Below are positions 58,058-64,000 of a stretch of DNA of 64,000 nt, piece by piece. This stretch comes from Planctomycetota bacterium (GTDB lineage: Bacteria > Planctomycetota > UBA1135). The stretch covers positions 53,614 to 117,613 of the forward strand of contig JAQBXR010000008.1 in assembly GCA_027623295.1 (NCBI GenBank), read 5' to 3'. Position 1 is the stretch's first letter. Each line of letters opens with the position of its first letter. Position numbers and translations under genes: made by a program. Under the pieces are notes generated by a model. It saw nothing but the letters and a program-made list of their open reading frames with translations, was not told the origin of the DNA and did not search any database.

Positions 58058-60127
58058 TTAGAGAACCGTGCCGTTGATGACGTTACTCACCTGACCAGAC
58101 TGCAAGGTTTGCATCCAGTAAGAGAAGCCAGTCGCACCCGATGGGACCGAGATGACGAAGTCGGTTGCACCGCTGCTGTTGGTGGCCTGTGCGTTACCCA
58201 GCTGAGACGGGCTATCCAGACCAAGGGTGACGCCCAAAGCTCCAACGCTGAAGCTACCGGTTCCGATGGTCGAAACAGCAAGCCAAGTGGTTGCCGATGG
58301 GTTTGCGTTGCTCACACTGAAGGTTGCATTGCTGCCACCAACGACCGATGGACTAGACAGGGTCATGCTCGCGCCGGAGCTATCGTGACCGTAAAGGGTC
58401 AAAGTGAAGTTGGTCCACGTTCCGGTGGTGCCAGCATCTTGATCCTGCACGTCAATCGTCCAGTCGCCTTGGGAGCTCTCGCCCCAGTGACGCATGGAAG
58501 TAAAAATGAAGTTGTTCAGGTTGTTCGTGGTGTCGCCACGCTGCTTTGAAACAATCGAACCAATACCATTTGGGGAGTTAATCTTGATGTAAAGATCGCC
58601 CACGTTGTTGTGGCTAGCATTCATCTTCAACTCCACCGACTCCACAATGAAGTTCGCCGGAATGTTCACGGTACGGCTTAGGCCCGTGGTGTCGTTGTCT
58701 GGAATGGTTTGGTTCACAGCAACAACGCCGGTACTAGAAACTTGCTCTGGGCCGAAGTTGGTCCAGGTCAGAGCGGCTTGGGTAGCAGCATCGGCGTCGA
58801 CAGCACCAAAACCGTAGTTCAGGCTGACGTCGTAACCAGCGCCGTTGACAACCCAGTTCGCATTGTTGGGGTCGTTCTTACGAGCGGACTCGATGAGTAC
58901 ACCCTGAACATCGCGCCAGGTGAGTGCTGGGTTTGCTTCCAAAACCAAAGCGGTCACACCTGCGCCTAGTGGGCATGCAGATGAGGTTCCGCCAAAGTTG
59001 CTGGTGTAGCCATTCGATCCAGTGGTGGTAAAAATGGCGCGGTTGTTGCCGTCGGAGTGGGCTACTACGGTCATCGAACTTCCGTGCTCGTTATAGAAGG
59101 AGCGGGTGTCATTATCGCCAATCGCGCCAACCGCAATCGTCATGCGGCTGGACGCGTATGGATCGTATTCCACGCGGTCACTCAAGCCACCGTTGCCTGC
59201 AGCCCAGGTGAAAATCTCACCAAGCCCACCACGGCCACCGGAAATAGCAGTTTCAATCGCAGTACGTTCAACACTACTCATATAGGAGATGGTGCCATTA
59301 TCAGCAGGACCCCAAGAGTTGGACTTAATGTCGTTGATGTCGTTGCGATGGCCGAAGGAGTTCGCCGAAGTGCTGGAGCTACCATAGTATTGCTTGGACC
59401 ACTCTGCACCGTATGCAGCGCCAACACCGCCGGCACCATTGTTTGCTTCAGCCGCAGCGACTCCTGCACAAGAAGTTCCGTGGTTACTCGCACCACCGGT
59501 CAAACTTGCGATGGAGTTGTAATTGTCATTAAGGTCGGAGTGGCCGGTAGCGACGCCTCCATCAATGATGCCAATGACTACACCATTACCGGTAAAACCA
59601 TTGTTCCATGCAGGCTCGAGGTTAGCGTCTGCAATGGTGTTGATGTTGTTCTTCAAATGCCACTGCTGACCGAAGTCTGGATCCGTTGGAAGAGCACGCT
59701 CAGCCCATGGTCGCTTGACGTCGAGGTAAACGGCTTCATCGCCAAAGTAAGCTTCCAAATCGCGTGCGAGCAATAGTGCGTCGGCAACGTTGGCTGCGTG
59801 CACCAAGTGAAAACCAGGTGCTGCTGCGAACGGCTCCACCCAAGACTCCGCAATGGAGTTGGCGATGTCAGCAAGGGCAGCGGTTTCGTTGGTTTCGACG
59901 ATGACGGTCGAGGTCAGCTCATATCCAGGAGTCGGCGCCGGGATGACACCAGTCTTGCTGATGTGGTCATCGTTGATGCGCGTGGCGGCACTGAGATTGC
60001 CATCGACATCTGAAATCTCAAACAAGGCGCGGTCAAAACCAGCGTCGACCCATTGAAGGGTAGTTTGAGGGATTTCCTGGCCAGATTGGGCAAGGGGTAG
60101 GGCAAGGAGAATTAGGGTTTGGAACAT
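58058..60127 (-). CDS. Secreted subtilisin-like serine protease with P-domain
   Basis: 689 residues from the ATG at 60127, which starts a signal peptide (FQTLILLALPLAQSGQ). A propeptide-like region precedes the S8 domain: Asp in VIGIIDGGVATGH, His in NHGTSCAGVAAA and Ser in GGTSSACPLGAG. It is followed by a P/Homo-B domain (SRTVNIPANFIVESVELKM; GDWTIDVQDQDAGTTGTW) as in proprotein-convertase-like enzymes, and a C-terminal domain of about 90 residues ending SGQVSNVINGTVL that may be a surface-sorting or spacer domain. It degrades external protein. A terminator follows. Confidence 0.93.
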   Translation of the reverse strand: MFQTLILLALPLAQSGQEIPQTTLQWVDAGFDRALFEISDVDGNLSAATRINDDHISKTGVIPAPTPGYELTSTVIVETNETAALADIANSIAESWVEPFAAAPGFHLVHAANVADALLLARDLEAYFGDEAVYLDVKRPWAERALPTDPDFGQQWHLKNNINTIADANLEPAWNNGFTGNGVVIGIIDGGVATGHSDLNDNYNSIASLTGGASNHGTSCAGVAAAEANNGAGGVGAAYGAEWSKQYYGSSSTSANSFGHRNDINDIKSNSWGPADNGTISYMSSVERTAIETAISGGRGGLGEIFTWAAGNGGLSDRVEYDPYASSRMTIAVGAIGDNDTRSFYNEHGSSMTVVAHSDGNNRAIFTTTGSNGYTSNFGGTSSACPLGAGVTALVLEANPALTWRDVQGVLIESARKNDPNNANWVVNGAGYDVSLNYGFGAVDADAATQAALTWTNFGPEQVSSTGVVAVNQTIPDNDTTGLSRTVNIPANFIVESVELKMNASHNNVGDLYIKINSPNGIGSIVSKQRGDTTNNLNNFIFTSMRHWGESSQGDWTIDVQDQDAGTTGTWTNFTLTLYGHDSSGASMTLSSPSVVGGSNATFSVSNANPSATTWLAVSTIGTGSFSVGALGVTLGLDSPSQLGNAQATNSSGATDFVISVPSGATGFSYWMQTLQSGQVSNVINGTVL

Positions 60128-60242
60128 TCTTAAGCTAGGGAGGCACTGGTTAGAGCCACAGGTGGGGAATCTGTTCCAACAATAGTGCATGGAACCTCGT
60201 TAGATACCCCCTTTTACCGACGCCGAAGTTTATGATGGGAAT

Positions 60243-60773
60243 GTGCATCCTGCCGAAAAACCTGAAGGGGAATTGCTCAAAGAGCTTCAGTTCGAAGCTA
60301 CGCGGTCCTCAGGCCCTGGTGGCCAACATCGAAATCGCGTGGCAACCGCGATTCGGGTGACTCACGTACCGACCGGCATCACGGCGATGGCCACGGAGAA
60401 GCGCTCCCAGCTAGAAAACAAGGTCGAGGCGTTGTTTCGAATGCGGGTCAAGCTGGCGATCCAAGTGCGCTCTGAGTTGGCCGATGGGGACTTTATTCCT
60501 CCGGGTGCATACAAGCCATCCGAGTTGTGGATGCGGCGCTTAAGAAGCGCCAAAATGAAGGTCAATCCAAAACATGCCGATTTCCCAGCCTTGCTGGCCG
60601 AAGTGTTGGATCGACTGCACCTCGAGGAGGACGATTTGGGTCGTACCGCCACCGCCTTCGGGATTAGCAACAGCCAGCTCATCAAGTTCCTTGCGGTGGA
60701 CCCTTCGGTGCTTCACGCATTAAACGAGCGGCGTAAAACCAAAGGCCAACGAAGCTTGCGGACGGGCGGATAA
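60243..60773 (+). CDS. Release-factor-like protein with GGQ domain
   Basis: 176 residues from a GTG at 60243. TRSSGPGGQHRNRVATAIR is the GGQ peptidyl-tRNA hydrolysis motif and its basic surroundings; HVPTGITAMATEKRSQ follows. There is no codon-recognition domain, but a C-terminal helical extension of 80 residues (FPALLAEVLDRLHLEEDDLG; GISNSQLIKFL) that differs from the short basic tail of ArfB. It likely frees stalled ribosomes or acts on a special complex. Four bases precede the next gene. Confidence 0.88.
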   Translation: MHPAEKPEGELLKELQFEATRSSGPGGQHRNRVATAIRVTHVPTGITAMATEKRSQLENKVEALFRMRVKLAIQVRSELADGDFIPPGAYKPSELWMRRLRSAKMKVNPKHADFPALLAEVLDRLHLEEDDLGRTATAFGISNSQLIKFLAVDPSVLHALNERRKTKGQRSLRTGG

Positions 60774-60776
60774 ATC

Positions 60777-61157
60777 GTGCATCGGCAAGCCATCCGCGCG
60801 CTGCTTTTCCTGCTTGGCTTTGCCTTTTTAGCCTTGGCTGTGGTTGGGACTTTGCTCCCCATCATGCCCACGATTCCCTTCCTGTTGCTCGCGATTTGGT
60901 GTTTTGCGCGCAGCTCGGAACGCATGCATCAATGGATTCTGAACCTTCCAACCGTCGGGGTGGAGTTGCGCGCATGGGAGAAAGAAGGAGCCATTTCAAA
61001 CCGCGCAAAGATTTGGGCCACGGTGGTCATGATTGGTTTGGTTGCCATCCCCATCTGCTTCCGCCCTTTAGCGTTGTGGGTCAAACTGGTCGCGTTTCTG
61101 GTTACTCTTCTAGTGCTAGCTTTTATTCTGAGTCGACCGAAACCAAAAAGCCAATAA
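60777..61157 (+). CDS. YbaN/DUF454 family inner-membrane protein
   Basis: 126 residues from a GTG at 60777. The family pattern is clear: LGFAFLALAVVGTLLPIMPTIPFLLLAIWCFARSSERMHQWILN, spanning about 10-55, with P-T-x-P-F and C-F-x-R-S-S-x-R. Four TM segments are predicted. Function of DUF454 is not established; in some bacteria it lies with heme or stress genes. It overlaps none, 4 nt after the release-factor-like gene, so both are probably on one transcript. Confidence 0.88.
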   Translation: MHRQAIRALLFLLGFAFLALAVVGTLLPIMPTIPFLLLAIWCFARSSERMHQWILNLPTVGVELRAWEKEGAISNRAKIWATVVMIGLVAIPICFRPLALWVKLVAFLVTLLVLAFILSRPKPKSQ

Positions 61158-61224
61158 GGCGGCAATCGCCTCCTACCTTGAGAACCAGGCGTACTCAGGG
61201 TGAGTGACTGGCTGGTGGCTAAAA

Positions 61225-61602
61225 CTAAGCCGCAGTACGCACAATCCACACACCTGCGAAAAACAGGCCCATTCCCACAATCACGTTGGCGGCCACGTTG
61301 AGCATGGCCGCACCTATCGCGCCATTACGTAAGAAGTCCCCACTCTCAAAGGCGAAGGCTGAGAAGGTGGTAAAGGCGCCAAGGAAGCCAAACATGATCC
61401 AGGCGGCATTGTCTTCGCTGATGGATCCTTTCTCGCGAGCAAGGGTCAAAACCGCGCCAAAGAAGAAGCAGCCGATTGCGTTGACTGCCAAAGTCCCCCA
61501 TGGAAAGCCAGATCCAGCCCATCCACGCACCCAATTGCTGAGCCCATAACGAGCTAGGGTGCCGGCAGCACCGGCGGCGGCAAGAAGGAGCAGTCGAGAC
61601 AC
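61225..61602 (-). CDS. crcB: Fluoride channel/exporter CrcB (Fluc)
   Basis: 125 residues with four TM helices and the Fluc motif GFLGAFTTFSAFAFE (dimer Na-site and Phe-box residues), G-x-x-R-Y near the N-terminus (AGTLARYGLSNW) and GTLAVNAIGCFFFG. It lets fluoride leave the cell. I see no fluoride-riboswitch pattern in the 30 nt separating it from the divergent DUF420 gene. Confidence 0.94.
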   Translation of the reverse strand: MSRLLLLAAAGAAGTLARYGLSNWVRGWAGSGFPWGTLAVNAIGCFFFGAVLTLAREKGSISEDNAAWIMFGFLGAFTTFSAFAFESGDFLRNGAIGAAMLNVAANVIVGMGLFFAGVWIVRTAA

Positions 61603-61632
61603 GGAACGCGTATTCTATGCGGCTCGACCGCC

Positions 61633-62097
61633 ATGGACGACCCTTCCATTTTTCCTCCCATCAACGCCGCCCTAAACGGATTTGCTGGCCTGCTCCTACT
61701 TCTCGGCTTCGGCCTGATTCGAAACGGCAAAGAAACGGCGCATAAGCGAGTCATGCTTACGGCTTTCGGGTGCTCGGTAGTATTTTTAATGAGCTACCTG
61801 TACTACCACTTGAACTTTTCGATTCAAGTGAAGTACGCCGGACCGGATTGGGGCAAAACGCCTTACCTCATCATGCTGTTGGCGCACACCGTGTTAGCCG
61901 CAGCGGTTCCCTTGCTCGCCATGCGCACCATCTTCCTTGGCTTGAAAGGACGACGCGAATCGCATCGCAAGATTGCGCGGATCACTTTTCCGATTTGGTT
62001 ATTCGTTTCGATTACCGGCGTGTTGATCTACCTCATCCTTTACGTGCTCACCGATAGCGGTGCCAACGTTTTAGATGCACTGAGGACGAACTCTTGA
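61633..62097 (+). CDS. DUF420 membrane protein, cytochrome-oxidase-assembly associated
   Basis: 154 residues with four TM helices: FPPINAALNGFAGLLLLLG, HKRVMLTAFGCSVVFLMSYLYYH, LAHTVLAAAVPLLA, HRKIARITFPIWLFVSITGVLIY. Conserved His in each helix pair suits heme or copper handling. DUF420 members lie near caa3/aa3 oxidase genes (for example CtaM). Here it heads a run with cytochrome c, CtaA and CtaB; the TTG start of the next gene overlaps its stop. Role in oxidase maturation is inferred from family and location. Confidence 0.85.
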   Translation: MDDPSIFPPINAALNGFAGLLLLLGFGLIRNGKETAHKRVMLTAFGCSVVFLMSYLYYHLNFSIQVKYAGPDWGKTPYLIMLLAHTVLAAAVPLLAMRTIFLGLKGRRESHRKIARITFPIWLFVSITGVLIYLILYVLTDSGANVLDALRTNS

Positions 62098-62723
62098 AGT
62101 GGAAGCGGAACGATGTCATCGCATTGGGCCTGGTGGTCATCGCGACGGTCTTTGGTCTAAGCTTGTCGGTCACAAAGCCCTTCTTGGCGCCCGATGCAGA
62201 ACCCGTTTTCACCTTCGAGGATCGTGTCCAGGAAGAGTTATTCCGCTTGGTGGAAAACGAATTCGGTTTGTTTACCGCACCCACCATGGACGATTCTTGG
62301 CTGCCCGATGGCGCTGGAAATCTTTCCGTCGGACGTGAGGTTTATCAAGTGCAATGCATTCATTGCCACGGCAGCGATGGCAGCGCCGAAACTTACACCG
62401 CACGGATTCTGAATCCACCACCGCGCAACCTCAGTCTTGGTGCCATCGTGCACACCAGTACCGGGCCAGGCAATCCTCCCCTGCGCAATGATGTCCGCCG
62501 CTTGATTCGCGATGGCGTGCCGAACACTTCCATGAGTTCGTTTTCCGGCCTGAGTGAAGCCGAGCAAAACGCAGCCGCAGATTACGTGATGTACCTCTTA
62601 GTCCGCGGCTCCGTGTGGCACCTTGCACTGACGAAACTAGACCCACTTGCTCCGTCCGATGCTTTTGCAAACGCCGTTGCCGAACAAAAGGCGCGGTGGT
62701 CCAGCTCTGAGGTGTCCCAGTGA
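62094..62723 (+). CDS. Membrane-anchored monoheme cytochrome c
   Basis: 209 residues from a TTG at 62094, overlapping the DUF420 stop. One N-terminal TM (VIALGLVVIATVFGLSLSV) anchors a periplasmic domain with one heme site (VQCIHCHGSDG) and a likely axial Met (NTSMSSFSGL). It carries electrons to the terminal oxidase in the periplasm. The stop overlaps the CtaA start (GTGA). Confidence 0.9.
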   Translation: MKWKRNDVIALGLVVIATVFGLSLSVTKPFLAPDAEPVFTFEDRVQEELFRLVENEFGLFTAPTMDDSWLPDGAGNLSVGREVYQVQCIHCHGSDGSAETYTARILNPPPRNLSLGAIVHTSTGPGNPPLRNDVRRLIRDGVPNTSMSSFSGLSEAEQNAAADYVMYLLVRGSVWHLALTKLDPLAPSDAFANAVAEQKARWSSSEVSQ

Positions 62724-63661
62724 ACTTGCAACAAACCCATCCCTACTTCAAGTGGTTGCATCGCTTGGCGCTGGCGGGTGTGGTGGTCACGATTGCTTTG
62801 ACCTGCGGTATTGGCGGCACGATTACCAGTGCAGAAGTTGGCATGGCTTACCCGACTTGGCCGGACATCAACGGCGGCTCCTTGTTCAGTATGTTCTACA
62901 CCAAACTCGCCGATGCTTTCGGATGGGGATCGGTCGTGGAGCATACGCATCGTCAAGCCGCCAGCCTGACCGGACTCATCATCTTGGCCATGACTTTGAT
63001 TTCATGGTTCACTAAAGGTGTACCGACCAGGTTACGCACCTTAACCACCGCTTCCCTGGCCATCGTTTTAGGCCAAGGATGGTTGGGCGCTGCTCGGGTT
63101 CTAGACAATGATTACTTGGTCGCAATTTTGCATGCGCTTGGCGCGCAACTGGTGGTGCTACTACTAGTCGTTCTAGCGAAATGTACCGCACCAGATTGGC
63201 ATCGGGAGCCCATGCCCTTCCCGGCACATCGCGTGCAGCGCCTTCGCCTATGGAGTGGCGTTGGTCTGGGACTGTTGTTTGCGAACTTATTCGCCGCAGC
63301 CAGTTTGAGGCATAAACAAGGTGCCTTCGAGGGACACTTGATTCTTGCGATTACGACCTCCGTGGTGGTGTTGTTCCTAATTCAACAAATCCTGACCAAG
63401 TTCCGCGGCCAAAAACGCATGCGCCTTGTTGCACGCGGCCTGGCGCATTTGCTTGGTACGCAACTCGCTTTAGGGACAGCAGCGTGGGCTTTCTTGTTGG
63501 GCCCCTTGATAGGTACCTTCCAAAATGAAGACACCCGTTTCCTCATGCAGAGTTTACTTGCCACAGGTCATTTGCTTTGTGGGATTTTGGTGCTTGCTTC
63601 GGTGACCAGCCTGTGGATGGAAGCGCGCCACCGGATTACCGCGCGGGGAGCAAACTCATGA
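62720..63661 (+). CDS. ctaA: Heme A synthase (CtaA/COX15)
   Basis: 313 residues from a GTG at 62720. Eight TM helices with paired heme-ligand His: LHRLALAGV and EHTHRQAASLTGL in the first half, LHALGAQLVVLL and a fourth His (MQSLLATGHLLCG) in the second. GGTITSAEVGMAYPTWPDING is the quinol/periplasmic loop of the COX15 family. It oxidises heme O to heme A for aa3-type oxidases, so the host respires oxygen. Coupled to ctaB by ATGA. Confidence 0.93.
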   Translation: MNLQQTHPYFKWLHRLALAGVVVTIALTCGIGGTITSAEVGMAYPTWPDINGGSLFSMFYTKLADAFGWGSVVEHTHRQAASLTGLIILAMTLISWFTKGVPTRLRTLTTASLAIVLGQGWLGAARVLDNDYLVAILHALGAQLVVLLLVVLAKCTAPDWHREPMPFPAHRVQRLRLWSGVGLGLLFANLFAAASLRHKQGAFEGHLILAITTSVVVLFLIQQILTKFRGQKRMRLVARGLAHLLGTQLALGTAAWAFLLGPLIGTFQNEDTRFLMQSLLATGHLLCGILVLASVTSLWMEARHRITARGANS

Positions 63662-64000
63662 GCTTAAGCGGTACCCCGAAGGATTGGGCCGACCTATCCA
63701 AAGTACGTATTCAAATGTTGGCTTCGCCGGCGGCACTTATGTGCTACTGGCTTGGCGGCAACGGCACATGGGGTTGGTGGGGCGCGCTCAACCTCGTGAT
63801 CGGACTCACGCTGACCTCCTCCGCTTCGGCGATTATCAATCAAGTGATTGAGGTGGACATTGACAAGCGCATGCCACGTACCTGCAATCGACCGCTGCCC
63901 ACGGGTCGCGTGAAAAGGAAGGACGCCTGCTTGATTGCTTGGCTGGCTTCCATTGCGGGTGTGGCCTGGCTGTGGATTTTCCTCAATCCACTTACCGCAT
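63658..64000 (+). CDS. ctaB: Protoheme IX farnesyltransferase (CtaB/CyoE), cut by the window edge
   Basis: 114 residues are visible from the ATG at 63658; the rest lies beyond the window. The UbiA-family prenyl-diphosphate site is present as NQVIEVDIDKRMPRTCNRPL, in which the first Asp-rich motif is N-Q-V-I-E-V-D-I-D. Two TM helices precede it. It makes heme O from heme B, the substrate of CtaA just upstream. Confidence 0.92.
   Translation, partial: MSLSGTPKDWADLSKVRIQMLASPAALMCYWLGGNGTWGWWGALNLVIGLTLTSSASAIINQVIEVDIDKRMPRTCNRPLPTGRVKRKDACLIAWLASIAGVAWLWIFLNPLTA

Noticed and set aside
59057..59776. 239-codon plus-strand frame within the subtilase gene
   Set aside because: Shadow of the protease on the other strand; no family similarity.
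1..64000. tRNA, rRNA, CRISPR arrays, insertion sequences, prophage or integrase genes
   Set aside because: None recognised by reading. A tRNAscan or Infernal run would be needed to exclude small RNAs, including tRNA-Sec.

Overview
The window reads as chromosomal DNA of a Gram-negative, aerobic, heterotrophic bacterium. It carries an LPS heptose epimerase (HldD), lipoprotein signal peptides, TolC/RND envelope proteins, heme A synthase with a heme O synthase, and a complete fatty-acid beta-oxidation set. A bacterial histone, thioredoxin-fold/cyclase-like fusions and carboxypeptidase-regulatory-like surface proteins would fit Planctomycetota or a neighbouring phylum. That placement is an impression from gene content, not a demonstrated assignment. 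Genes are densely packed, with many ATGA/GTGA stop-start overlaps. I see no tRNA, rRNA, CRISPR array or insertion sequence.

The most notable signal is three genes interrupted only by in-frame UGA codons placed where conserved thiols are expected, which points to selenocysteine (Sec) decoding. (i) A redoxin lipoprotein (2671-3153) has U-S-P-C in place of the thioredoxin C-x-x-C. (ii) A DUF3179-family protein (8045-9055, minus) has U-P-L-C in place of the family's C-P-L-C. (iii) A small exported HMA-like protein (27294-27791, minus) has two UGAs, U-I-U, at the metal-site loop. The first two have a perfect 6-7 bp hairpin with a CGUGA or CGUGU apical loop 20-29 nt after the UGA, as expected of bacterial SECIS elements. 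The third has a hairpin at a suitable distance but without the usual early G in its loop. No selA/B/C/D gene lies in the window.

Layout. 1-2.6 kb: end-truncated hybrid sensor kinase (minus). 2.7-5.0 kb: Sec redoxin coupled to a thioredoxin-fold/cyclase-like protein. 5-12 kb: nitroreductase, Cu/Zn SOD, beta-propeller lipoprotein, bacterial histone, DUF3179 Sec protein, an ECF sigma/anti-sigma/CnrX-like module and lipoproteins. 12-14 kb: PAS-GGDEF-EAL protein. 14.3-22 kb: fatty-acid degradation (YheT hydrolase, FadE, TetR regulator; divergent thiolase and FadJ-like enzyme) around a double palindromic operator. 22-25 kb: small membrane proteins, a second ECF sigma and LhgO. 25.5-27.1 kb: sugar-nucleotide enzymes. 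27.3-28.7 kb: HMA-like Sec candidate with an outer-membrane protein. 28.8-35 kb: M14 peptidase, large repeat-domain protein, GH13 amylase. 35-43.4 kb: Cus-type heavy-metal efflux operon with metal-binding accessories. 43.8-49.3 kb: surface polysaccharide genes. 47-52 kb: an operon of KamA-like aminomutase, class III aminotransferase and 3-oxoacid CoA-transferase that could form an alpha-to-beta-amino-acid catabolic route. 52-58 kb: RpiR regulator, SUI1-PlsC-desaturase group, SDR and acyl-CoA ligase. 58-64 kb: subtilase, release-factor-like protein, CrcB, and a cytochrome c/CtaA/CtaB cluster cut by the right edge.

Several short gene remnants lie between intact genes: an epimerase tail, a receiver-domain fragment, a carboxypeptidase-regulatory N-terminus and a sialidase-like fragment. 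They suggest ongoing loss by deletion.
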